Of a stretch of DNA of 64,000 nt, positions 14,001-27,500 are shown piece by piece. Origin of the DNA: Acanthosoma haemorrhoidale (taxonomy: Eukaryota; Arthropoda; Insecta; Hemiptera; Acanthosomatidae). The notes beneath the pieces were generated by a model that was given only the letters and a program-made list of their open reading frames with translations, did no database searches and had not been told where the DNA came from. Position 1 is the stretch's first letter. The number at the start of each line of letters is the position of its first letter. Both the position numbers and the translations under genes were made by a program. The DNA lies in the NCBI GenBank assembly GCA_930367205.1, contig OV884011.1, positions 170,387,226 to 170,451,225 on the forward strand. The letters run 5' to 3'.

Positions 14001-17000
14001 AAATTACTAATTTACATAGTTATACTTAAGGCAATCTGGACATACGGAATAGAACTATGGGGGATTCGAACATCAAGTGCATCCAATCCTTTCAATCAAA
14101 AGTCCTAAGAACAATAGTGAATGCCCCTTATTGCATCAGCAACAAAACCCTTCATAACGATCTCAATATACATTACATTTTCGAACTCATTCCTTCTAAG
14201 TTCATGAAATTCCATAGTAACCTATTCAACCACCCTAATCCCCTAGCACAGTCATTGCACTACACCACTCATCCCTATAATCCTCCTCAGAGACTAAAAC
14301 ATCAGTGGCCTCGTGACCTGCTACACAGGTGGAAAATATGGACTGTAGGGACGGGAGGGAGGTTAAGGGTTACCCTAAAGCCTAAATGTTAACGGATAAT
14401 GGTATGAGTTTCTCAGCCACCCTTAAATTGCCTTACCCAAGTAAACTCTCGATTCTGGGACAGTCTAGTGTCCCTTAACTGTGTCTTTGAATTAGTTAAA
14501 ATCTCCGTGGGCTTAATCCATTCGTTGGTTAAAAACTTTATAATGACACACTGTGCAACAGACAAAGGAACCTCTTTCATTACATGGCACTCTTAAAATA
14601 CATGGCTGTATTGAGGAAAGAACAGAGTGGAGCAGCTAGCCAAGCTGGTTCCCCTCCCTAACATACCGCCTTCAACCCCCATTCACATCGGGGACTGCTT
14701 GCTGAGTACAATAGAAAAATTACTGTTAATATTTGAATCACCCTCATAATAATTTATTGTGTGTAATGCTTCAATTATTTTGTTGTATAAATTGTCAACT
14801 GTTATTTTCAAGAATAATGAAGAAGCCGAACAATGCATATTATAGAAAGCAAGTGCCACTGTCAGAACCGGTGGATATTGACTAAAAATATGATTACATA
14901 TTTATTTTATTATATAATTATAACTAATTTTTGTTTTTCATTTTATTATTTTCACTTTTTATTGTTTTTATCACTTTTCCTGTTTTTATTTTCAAATCAT
15001 GTGTAACAATCTTATCCTGTTAACACCATTATCTTTAACATTCGATTCTGTTCTTGTACTGCGCAGTTTGAAAGAACCATGCCCAGGATGTGAAGCTCCT
15101 TATGGTTACCAAAATGTTATGTCGCTTAGCACAGACACCGATAAATTTGCTGTAAGTTTTGTAAATTGTGGAAGAAAGTATAAGAGAGTCATTGGCTTTT
15201 AAAGCTTGGAGCTTCCTCTTCCTCTCCTTTGTAGTTTTCCTCATAATTGATAAATTAAATTATATTATTAAGTTTATTATATTCACACTTCACCCTGAAA
15301 AGTTTGTTAAGAGATCGAAGTTGGCTTATTAATGTCCATTACAAAACGGCACAAAACTTTTATTTGTCTCTCAGTTCACTTTCCATAATACCGTTTTAAG
15401 AGCCAATATTTAGTCTGGCAAAATGCAGATTTTTCTTGCATCCCTAAAAAGCTTTTAAGAGTTGCATTTATCACCAGAGACCTCAACATTTTATACCCTT
15501 ACCAGTCGCCGACTTGTGAAATTTAAGCAATTCATGGAAACAAAATACTGCTTTAAACACCGTACAATTCATTTGGTTCTATGAGGAGTGTACTTTTTTT
15601 AAGTAGTGTAATACATTAATTAGTTTTTTTTTATTGTTATAAACGTTGTTCTTAGATTGGAAAATCCATGTAGCCCTCAAGACATATGCGATGAACCATT
15701 TGGGTTCAAAAACAACATGAAATTAAATAGTGACACAGAGATGTTTTCTGTAAGTCTATGATAGTAAAATTGTATGCGCACTCCCTTCTTCTAGTTTCTG
15801 CTAAACTGGAAATCGCCTAAAGATTTCCTATCTTTTCTCTATTTATGTGTACATAAATTTCATTTTTTAAGGCATAAATGCATAGCTTTTATTTATTCTT
15901 ATGTAAACAAATGTACAAACATCTGTCTCAGTGTTCATTTAACTTTTTTTGACTTCATTTGCGTTGTAATTACGCTAGTATATATTTAAATTGTTGTTTG
16001 TTTATTTCTTATTCTGGTTAAATATATTCATATATCTCATTCAAATACCTGTCACAAAATGTAGTAACAATATTGTATGATATTATATAATTATATTTTT
16101 CATGAACATTGGGACAATCTTTGCATCATGCTCTTTATATCATTGTCAACGTGTTTTATTTGCATTCATGTTTATTAGTATATTATACTTTATACAGAGA
16201 GCTTTGTATTATATAATGGGCTGTTAAAATGCTGCCTTTTGTCAACTTACTATTTCTCCAGGTTTATTTTAATTTCTCTTTCTATAATTATAACTAATTT
16301 TTGTTTTTCATTTTATTATTTTCACTTTTTATTGTTTTTATCACTTTTCCTGTTTTTATTTTCAAATCATGTGTAACAATCTTATCCTGTTAACACCATT
16401 ATCTTTAACATTCGATTCTGTTCTTGTACTGCGCAGTTTGAAAGAACCATGCCCAGGATGTGAAGCTCCTTATGGTTACCAAAATGTTATGTCGCTTAGC
16501 ACAGACACCGATAAATTTGCTGTAAGTTTTGTAAATTGTGGAAGAAAGTATAAGAGAGTCATTGGCTTTTAAAGCTTGGAGCTTCCTCTTCCTCTCCTTT
16601 GTAGTTTTCCTCATAATTGATAAATAACATTCAAGATACTTTAATTGGGTATCTTTTTACTTACAAATGGTTATAAATTACCATAACAATCAGTAACATC
16701 ATTAGAGTAGTAAACAAACAAAGTTGTATTCTGTTTATATCATTTCCTTAATGTAAATAAATAAAGTGCCTGCATGATGATTGTATTTGTAATTAACATC
16801 TTAATTGCATTCTGATAAAAAAAAAACCATTAACAGCCTGCTCGCTGGTTTATTAATATTATAATAATATTTTTTATGGGAAGGATATACATTTTGGGGA
16901 AGCAGATTAACTAGCATGTTCTATAATAACTATTAATCATTAATACAATATATTTATTTGAATTATTTAAGTTTTAATCTGTACCTGTTTAAAAAAAATC

Positions 17001-20000
17001 ATTTATAAAATGTATTTGTTTTTAATTAATTAGTAACATAAGTTAAACATGGTCACATTTGATTTGAATCTCAGATCTTCTGGTTAAGTACAGATACTTT
17101 ACCAATCGGACAACTGTGGTCCGTTCCAAGCGGTGATGTTTATTATTAATTTATGTGAGTCTTCTTGTTAACTCTTCTCAGTCTCTCTTGTTAATTCCAG
17201 AAACATCTTGTATTGCGATTTTTGTGAAACTCTTTTTTGGAATTTACTAAAATGTAGTCACTTTCATGTAGTTATAAGAGGAATGTTTAAATAATGATCC
17301 AAGAGAATTATCCAGAACAAGTTGTAGAGGCAGAAGTTCAAGGACTCCAACATAGAGGGTATAAAATAAACTGTAAGGAAGGACAATATCATCCATCACC
17401 TGGGTGGACCCAGGCTACGAGAGGGCAGCATACTGTAGAGCATATCATTCCTTCTGTCAGACTTCTACATGTTATGTAAGAAGGGGAATGAAATTCTAAG
17501 TAAGTACGAGGGTGGTCTGAAAAGTTTCCGACCTAAAAAACCTTTAATATATTTTATTATCATCTTCATGTTGAGATCGGAAACTTTTCAGACCACCTGT
17601 GTATTAGAGGAGTTAACAAGACTCGGTAGATGAAATATAGAGTCACTGCTTGAGCTAAGCATGACAGCTCGATGGGTTGAGTATCTGGTCATAAAATATA
17701 ACATCCTGGTGTGACATTATTTTTCTCTTGCACCAAAATTATTTAAAATTAACAGTAATGGACTACTATTCTGCAGGACTTTGTAGGGGTAAGGATTAGA
17801 ATACAGGACCTGTGTTGTCAACTAATTCATAATTGAAGGTTTAAAGATAAGTACGAGTAAGCATGTCAAGTGAAGTATGGGACAGTTTTACAAGAATATT
17901 GGTTATCAGAGGTTGTGTTTTTAGAATATTTATTCTGACTTTGATTTTTAGTAGGGCTTAGTTCCTTATTGTTGCTACTCAGTTGTTATAGTTTTTTTAT
18001 TGAAGTATATTTAGCATGATGGTTTGCTTACTAAGATTTATAGTGAGCTAGGATGAAACTCCTCTGCTCATCAACACTACTCCCTCAGATCTCTCCTTTG
18101 CATCACTATTACAACTGAATAGAGGAGGTTTCACCTTCACTACTTTTTCTAATTCAAATCTCACAGCAGCAGATTTTGCCGATCTGCTTTGTATCTCCTT
18201 ATGACTAAGTCGCCTCCCAATTTTCGAAACAATGCCAATCAACCAACAATTTATCTACTTTATATATTTATCCACTGTTGTTTTCCTCATTATTACCTTT
18301 CCCTAGTATCATTCATTTCCCTTTTTCTTCTATAGTAATCCCTGATTTTTATTTCTTTGTTAGTACAGTTAACAGCATTATGTTAACTTTTATTATATTT
18401 AACTTTTATAATTTGTTCAGCTGTTGTTTATTTTAATTTTCTCTTATTTGGCATATATATGCATAGCTCCAATGTTATTGTAGCCTAGTTATAACAAAAA
18501 TAATTTCATATTTAATTTAAATATCTTTGAATTGTAGGAAAAAATTTCCCATTTTAAGAAACACGTTTACATCTCCTCCAATCCATTATTGACCAACAAC
18601 ACATATCTATCATCCTCTTAGACTTTACCAAGGCATTCAACAGACTGGATCACTCCATTCTATCAAAACTAGTATCGATGTCCTTTTCTTACAGTGCCAT
18701 CAGCTGGTTTCAATCATTCATCTCTTGAACACTCCCAGGTAGTGGTAGTACTCATCCCTGATCAACCTCGATCCCAACTCCTTTCATTGTCTTCCGGTTT
18801 AGCTCAGGGTTCATCTATTTCACCATTACTTTTCTGTATCTACATCAACTACCTCTATACATCTATCCATCACTCCATTCCTTCCTATATGCCAATTTCC
18901 TATATAATTTCCACCTATATGCCGACAACACCAAAATTTACCTATTCTTCCCTCCAAATAGCATGAGTTATCCCATTTTTATTCTTTTTTATATAACAAG
19001 TAAGAATTAATTAATAAAATTTTATAAGATGTGGCACCCTAATTTCTTTTACCATTAGATATATTTCCTTTCACCAGGATAATATGACAGCAGCTGATCA
19101 TGTTTATCTATCCCCCCCATAATATCTATTATAGTGAACAATAGGTAAAGGTTTTTGCATTTTTTTTCTCCTGGTTTCAATCTCCACCATACCATTTTTT
19201 CTGCTTGTTTGAGCTTAGTGGTTTTCACTTTCGACAGTATAGCCTTCATATTCAGTCTCATGTTTCCCATGGCGTATGTATAATTTTGATATGAATGCTG
19301 AACTAAATTCACAGATGTATATAACTTATCTATGTAAATTGAATGCCCCTTGCCAAATTTCCCTTCCAACAATTTCATTTTTTCAAAAACAATTTTTTTT
19401 GTAAATGTAATTTTACTTGCATTATGTTTGTCCAAAACCAAAAGGAGAATATTTCAAATTTCTGATAAATTGACCTCAAAATTACTATTTTAAATTAGCA
19501 ATAACTATAAGAGTAACAAAAAAAAAAGTTTAACATAAATTAGTTGTAAAAAAAAAAGAAAGAAAGAAACCGGTAATTTGCTCCAAATCAGAGGTTCGAT
19601 TTTTTCTTTTTCTGATCAAAACCTGTAGGCAAATATGTCACCTTCCTTACTCTTACTCTATGGGCTAAAGATCTTGAAGTTATTCCCCTGCTTCCGTCAA
19701 GTGTCTCGATCTTGAGCCAGTTGTAGAGATGATATAAGAACAGTCAGCTCGGGATTATAGGCCCTTTTTATGTATGTATATTGCTGTGAATAATCTTGCT
19801 TGCATGATCATATTGGGTTTAGAATGTATAAACTAGTTATTTGTTTTTAAAATTCTGTATTTATTATTACAATTCACATTAGATATTATGTTTAGTGTTT
19901 CATGCTTTTTAAGTTCAATATTATATTGGTTCTTTTGCAGATCTGCACTTGTTATCATGTAAGAGTCAACACAAATTATAAATATCTAATAACCTTATCG

Positions 20001-23000
20001 ATTTTCAATGATATTAAATCTGGGCCAGAATGTTAATCACACTTTCAAACTATTGCTAAACCTATATATTTTAATTTTATAAATAGGGCATTTAAATTTA
20101 GCAAAATGCTTCTTAGGACAATTATTAGGTTAAAGTTCTCTTACCTTTATTTATAATGATATTTTTTAGCAGGTACAGACAACCATTAATTAATTATTGT
20201 TGTTGCATTATTGTCAGTTTGTTTTATAGTTATATGTTTCAATTAATGTTTTTGAATAATAAATATTTTTTTAACTTGAAACAACTATAATTTAGATGTG
20301 GAAAGCTCACTTTTCCTATCTTGAATGCAAGTATTTAAAAACGTTACTTTAAAAAAAACAAAAACCTTAAACCATTTTTAATATATTTGATGTGAAATTA
20401 AACCTTAATTGATGACTTGAATCAGTTACCTGTAAATACAAATTAGTAGACATAATTTTACTGAAATGTTTATATCTGAGGAAATGAATAAAAGTAAATT
20501 TCCCTATAGGGTGAAGTAGAAAAGGCTGCCGTTTCTGGAAATCTTGATGCTCCAGAAGGAGGATTTGATGCCATTATGCAAGCGGTGGTCTGTAGGTCTA
20601 ACATTGGTTGGAGAGAGAAGGCTAGGAGACTTCTCGTTTTCTCTACAGATGCTGGATTCCATTATGCTGGTGATGGCAAGGTATGACCAGTAGACAGTTT
20701 ATTTTTGTGGGTATCTAAATGTTAATCAACATTTAATTAATTTCTTAGATTGCATTATATAACACAGCAAATCTTATATTATGGTGGAGTCTTCATTATA
20801 CATGGACCTCAATCAATGAGATTGATATAATAAAAATACACTTGTATGTATGGAATCCTATTACATTTTTAGGTTTATTAGTTTTCTGAAATTTCAAATA
20901 ATGTTTATAACTTAATCATAAATTCTCATATAATTATACCAAAACTATTAGGTTGGTGCGAATGAAATGTCGGATTCTTAAGTGAATATATTAAACTGCA
21001 TATCTTTTTCCAAAAGCTGTTTATTTAATCAAAATATGCTTGCTCCATTTACTTCAATACACTTTTCCCAACGAGATTTTAATGCATAGATCAGAATTTC
21101 TTCTAGACATGATCTTTAGAATCAATGAACTCTGATATGGGATTTTTCAGACTGTCTTCATTTTCGTACTGTTAAGCCCGTATAAAAAAAAAGAAAAAAA
21201 AAAAAGCCATTCTGGCAGCAAGTTCCCTTGAAGAAACTGTTGAATTCGTTTCCATCAATGCTTTCAGAGCATCATTTTTCACAGACGTTTCGGGTCTTCC
21301 ACGCGGTTCATTTTGCAGGGAAAAATCACCAGACCAAAATTTTTCAAACCAACGCTGTACTTTTCAATCGTTCATAGTATTCTCCCCAAACGCCTGGTTT
21401 ATATTGCGTGCAGCTTTTGCAGCATTATTACCAACTTTATACTCATATAAGAAAATTACACGAATATCGATTGAATTCATATCGGTGCAAAATTCAAAGC
21501 AAATAACAAAAGGGAACACTTTTGAGAAAATCTTCTTTGCTAAAATGTGACTCGGGCAATGGACAGTACGACTATAAACCAGGTTATGTCAAAAACAAAA
21601 GCATAACAAAAACAGGGAGACAAAGTTCACATTCAAAGAAAATCTGACATTTCATACGCACCCACCTAATATTATGTAATTTCAAATTGTCATATTTTTT
21701 AATAACCCATTCGGTGTGCAGCTATATTGAGCTGGTTCATCTAAACCTACCATAGTTAAAGAGTTAATAAATACAGTATACAATTTTAATCTCGTTTTAA
21801 ACTTTAAAATCTCATTAACCCTTGTTCTTGGTTATCCAAGGGGTACTAAACTCCAATCACCATGGATAATGAGGACTACACTGCATGTGCATATGAAAAT
21901 TGATTTAATCTTTGATTAATGTATCCGTTCTATGAAATCTATAGCTTGGGGGTATAGTGAAACCTAACGATGGACATTGTCATATTGATGATTCTGGGCA
22001 TTACACTCACTCAACTATTCAAGATTACCCATCAGTTTCACAGGTAAGAAATTTATAAAATCTATCTGTTTATGTAATTATTGAATAAGGATGATTCAGC
22101 ATTTTCCCTTTGAGTGTGTTATGTTAACCAACCTCGTAAGATGGGTTTCACTATAGACTTTGACAGGTTGTCAAATAATAGTCCAGAATTTTTGCTGATG
22201 TATATTAATTTTACTATAATTATAATAACAGCATGATTATAATTTTGATGACAGGTTTAAGGCTGGCTGAGAATGCTGGATAGGAAATCAGTGGTTGGAG
22301 TGGGATGGCCTCCCCTATTGGGGGCTCCTCACTACCTGCATAATTTTTTTTGTGACTCGACTGTACTATTTAATAATATTGTTTTTTTAAATTGGATTGT
22401 AATTTTTTTTACAGATAAATTTGAAAGTAAAGCAAAATTCCATCAATGTCATCTTTGCAGTGACAAGAGACCAGCATACAGTATATGATAGACTTAGTAA
22501 ACACATTGAAGGTTCTTCTGCTGGTGTTCTTTCTAACGACTCTTCAAATATTGTTGACCTTGTAAAGGATCAATACGATGTAAGAATTTTTTTTCTTGCT
22601 TTTGGTAAAAACTTATGACATATTTCTAATGAGGGCATCAAATTCATATGAAATCAGCTCCAAATACCTACCAGGATCAAAACACCATTGGCCTATGTTA
22701 AATGTTTATGTAAGACCCTCTGTGGCCAAAAAAAAAAAAAAAAACTTACTAATTTAAGTTGGGTCATGAACAATTGGAAAACTTAATTTGTAATTTTTTT
22801 TTTTACAGAAAATCACTCAAACTGTTGAAATGAAGGATACTTCTTCTTCTAGTGCTGTGAAAGTTACGTATTACTCAGATTGTAATGATCCTAAAGGAGA
22901 ACTTGTTGCAACTAATAAATGTGATGGTTTAAAAGTTGATTCACAAATAAGATTTCAGGTAGCAACTGTTAAAATTATATTGCAATATTTAACCAATTGA

Positions 23001-24494
23001 TCATAAATTTTAAAGATATATTCCACTACATCTCGAATTATGCTGATAAGTTTTCTGCTCGAATACAATAACAGGAAGTATGAAAAAAAATAATATTAAA
23101 GATATTCCAAAAAATAATTTTTTGACAGCCATTATTTGAAAGCGTAAATTTAATTTGTTTCTTTTGGTGGATTTAGTTGGGTTTTTATGACAGCTATTTA
23201 CAATGATTTTTTTTGTTGAAAAGGGGATTTCAGAGACCGCTTACTGGTTTTAGAAATAAATTGAAGTATTGATTATTGATCACGATCATTTAACTTAAAT
23301 TAAGGAACTCATTCTAGACCCAGGAGCGTATCTCGATATTGTTTCTTCACTTTCGACTCCCCCTTTTTTTGTTTTATGCATTTTTTTCATAATTGATATA
23401 AAAAGTTGTCTTTAATAAAATATATGTTCAAATGATTGTGAGGCAACTACTCCTCGGAGCAACTAGTAAATAGATCATTTGCTTTCAATTTATTTATCAA
23501 ATAACAATTTGTTTTCTTTTGCAGGTGGAATTTGTGGCCAAGTCTTGTCCTCCAAACAGAAACGATTGGAAGCAAAATTTTAAGATTTACCCTGTTGGTA
23601 TTAATGAATCACTTACAGTTCAACTCGAACTTCTTTGTGATTGTCCTTGCGAGAATTCTGAACACCCTGTAGATATATTTTTATTGAGATTTAAATGTTT
23701 GTATTTATGATATGAAAATGTATAATTAACAGCCATAAAAATTATTTTAAGGACTACAAAGTAGAAGCTGACCAATGCTCAAATTTTGGAACATACAAAT
23801 GTGGAATTTGTGAATGCGATGAATCTCATTTTGGCAGAAACTGTGAATGTGATGCTCAAAATACTAAACAAGATGAGAATGGACTCGGTTGTCGCCCTGA
23901 TAATACCACCACAAATGACTGCAGTGGTAGAGGAACTTGCACCTGTGGTCAGTGTCAATGCGAGGAAAGATCTAATCCACTTGAGGTAAGTTATCATTAG
24001 TGTTATGGTTTTTATCATATCTTTATTATACTTTTGGCTTATAATTGTTTTCAGAAAATTACTGGTGCCTTCTGTGAATGCGACAATTTCTCTTGTGACA
24101 GAGTTGATGGCATTCTTTGTTCAGGCCCCGAGCATGGAACATGTTTATGTGGTAAGTGTTCATTTTTTGTTTTAGTGAAGTTAAATTTCAAAAATATAAA
24201 ACAAACACAAAGCTAACACCTCGAAAGGAACGATTAGATAGCAAAGCATTTGTTGTGGCCACCTCTTAATTACGAATAATTAGAAGTTCCCCTCTTCTCG
24301 GACCAGAAAATATCTATCTATGTTTCCATATGTTTAATATGTTTATATGTTTAATGATATCAGGCGGAGAGGGGAGAGAAGTTAGTGGGGGAAACAGCCG
24401 CAGGTGGGGAGCCATCCCCACCATGGCTGGCCTGCCCATATAACACGAGCGTCTAATAGTCGACGACAGAAAGAACCGAACCGGCACCTAGAAC

Positions 24495-24536
<42 letters not shown>

Positions 24537-27500
24537 GCACTGGTGCTTGCTGCTCTACTCAAAACCGTGGCCTTCTCATTCAACTACCTCATGCATCTCT
24601 CTCTCCTAACCTCGTTATGTTTTGGTCTGGCGTTGTCAGGCCCCACACCTTCCTAGTGGGAACCCTGCCTTTGTCTCGCTAAAGCTAGCACCTCCTTGGG
24701 AGAGATCTCTCCCTTGCGGACAACGGTTGCCGCGGCCCTACAAACTTTACCTAGTAGCGTCTCCCACAGCAATCCAGTCTGCTTCTCTCGGGTTCACACT
24801 CGCTTTTGGGATCCGGACGGTTTTCGCCTACCCTTGGATACCGAGTGTGAATTTGTGGTCATTCCAAGCCAACATAAACTACCTACAAACCTACCCTGTT
24901 CCTCTTCTCCTGAGCATAGTGCTTTGTCGGGGCACATCTTCCAAGGTCTTATGGAGTCAGATCAAAACGAATTAGGCTAGGCCTAGGCCGGCAGCCAGGG
25001 TGAAAGACCACAGGTCCACCCGCCTTATCTCTTTCTAGGCGCTCACCGGACAGCGGCTAGAGGTTGTAGCGACCCTAGCCCGCGGCGGGCGTCTCCTCCC
25101 CACTTAGGGGATATTTGACAATCTTTGACCCGACAGCATTATTCCCCATAATTCTGAAAGATGGATATAATGTCTGAGTATTAGTTTTTATCACATTCTT
25201 CTTCTCTTTTCTTTGAAGCAGGCAGAAGAAAAGAGAAGAACTAAAAAAAACTACTCGATCAATATCAACTGAAACAAACTCGCTAGTTCTATAAATTCCT
25301 TAAAATGTCAAAAAGAAGTTTCCAGCCCTAGATGTCTATTTGTGGAGATATGGAAGGAAACTTCTATGTTTTACGATTCTTATGATTTGAAATTTGATCT
25401 TCAATAAAGCAAACCCCGTAATATTAATTATATACCTTTTGAAATATAAAATTTTAGGTTTCAGTATTTTTCATGGATTTGCGAATCAGTTTGTTTTATT
25501 GTGACCTCTCAGTTAGTTATTTTAACTGTTCAAACTTTTTTTTCAGGCAAATGTGAATGTAACCCCGAATGGTCTGGTTCTGATTGTTCCTGTTCTACTC
25601 GCCAAGATACCTGTGTTCCTCCAGGCGGAGGAGAAATTTGCTCTGGGAAAGGAACTTGCAAATGTGGAAAGTGCGAATGTACCACCGCTAAAGAAGGAAG
25701 GTATTCGGGAAGATATTGTGAAAAATGCCCTGTAAGTATTGTAATGTTATTTTTAGGAGTGATTTGAGAAAAGGATTATTTTAGTATATAATAAAATATT
25801 AATAATAGAAAATAAATTATAAAAAGTTTAATTTCAAGTGAATGGAATAGTTTACAAGTACACCAGTAAATAAAACTGGGGGAGACGCTACTAGGTACAT
25901 TTTGTAGGACCCCAGAGATTGTCGTCTTCATGGCAGTGATCCCTTCCAAGGATGTGCTAGTTTTAGCGAGATAAAGGGAGAGAATGGCACTAGGGTGTGA
26001 GGTCTGATAACGACGGACTAAAACATAGCAAGGTCAGGAAAGAGAGCTCCAGAGGTAATTAAATAAGAAAGTCATGGTTCAAGCAGAGCAACAAGCGCCA
26101 GTGAAGAAGAGAGAGCTGTGTTCACTTCAAGTCTCTGATTCTGACTGTCTGAAAAAGCTCAGAATGCCAGCGTTATATAGGCAGGTTATTCCTACAGCGA
26201 TTGAGAGAGTATTTTATTTCAGCCAATGCTATGACAGTTTATTTTGGCCAATCAGAGGCCCTGGGCTATGCCTGCACCTAGTGAGGTCCGGATGTGTCAG
26301 GATCATAAATTAGTCTCCTCTCTTTATACGGACGTCGAAGATTTATTGATAAAATGTGGGGAAAGGTAGGCGGGTGTTCTCCAGCCTGAGAAGAGTGTAA
26401 TTTCTATTTATTCGTGGTGAAGTAGTTGGCAAAGAGATGTTGTCAGTTGTTTAGAATTGCTTGAGAAGAGAGGTGCTGAGTTTGAGATAGTCAAAGATAT
26501 TTGTCGTAAAGGCCCCCATATCATCGCATGCCATCGTATCACCTCATACTTCATATTTGCTTGTACCTCTTAATTCATTCCTTAAATTTTATTTTGAAAA
26601 AAAATTGATTGTAATTCGTATAGTTTATAGAGAAAAACAACTTTTTTCAATTTTATTTAGAATAAAAGTAAATATGTTTAAAGAATTGTTCATTTCCTTA
26701 CGGATTATTTTTAAATTGTTGAAAATTGTAACCAATAAGACTCAGAAATTGAAGATTGAGTGACCAGATGTCAGATAGGAATTCGTAAATAATGTCTGAA
26801 TTTAAATTTAGATGTTTTGTTAACAGGATTTTTAAATTTGTAAAAAAAAGTTGAAACAATTAAATCTGTTAAATAGTTTTCCTGTTAGTTGGTTAATTGA
26901 TAGTACCAGCTCGATTAAAAAATTATGCAATTTTTTAGAAAATATGTATGTCGTTTGTTTTAAAAATATCTCATGTTTATATTGCATGTGAACCAAATTT
27001 CAATAATGAACTAATATAGTTACTTTTAAGTACTGACTCAATTAGGTCAATTAGTTAATATAGTCTTGAATATGAAAAAAATAAAAAAATTCAATGAGTT
27101 AAGATTTAAATTATTATTTTTTAAGCAAAAAACCGGAAGGAGGGCAATATAATTATATTTTTAAGGAGTAATTTGAGAAAAGGATTATTTTATTTCATAA
27201 AATATTAAATAATAGAAAATAAATTATAAAAAGATTAATTTCAAACAAGTGAAAGGAACAGCTGGGAAGTATGTCAGTAAATTAAACCGCTTAGAGGAAC
27301 GCTGGTAGTTCAGGTGTTTATAGATGCTTGAAAAGATATGTTTTCAGTTTTTAGAATTGCTTGAGAAGAGAGGTGTTGAGTTTGAGATAGTCGAAAGATA
27401 TTTGTCTTGAGGGCCCTCATTCATATCATCGCATACCATCATATTTGCATGTACCTCTTATTTTTTTTCTTCGTATTTACTCATGCGTATGTGTAAAATC

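Noticed and set aside
15035..15244. Reverse-strand frames over the two copies of exon 4a (also 16405-16614).
   Set aside because: They are antisense shadows of the integrin exon and its introns.
21760..21895. Sequence resembling pogo/Tigger ends (GGATAATGAGGACTACACTG); a similar trace is at 53562-53600.
   Set aside because: Only one end can be recognised at each site, so I could not define an element.
24499..24532. (CT)n run resembling a pyrimidine tract or GAGA-type site.
   Set aside because: It is a simple repeat inside a family R copy and is not placed to serve as an acceptor or promoter of the integrin.
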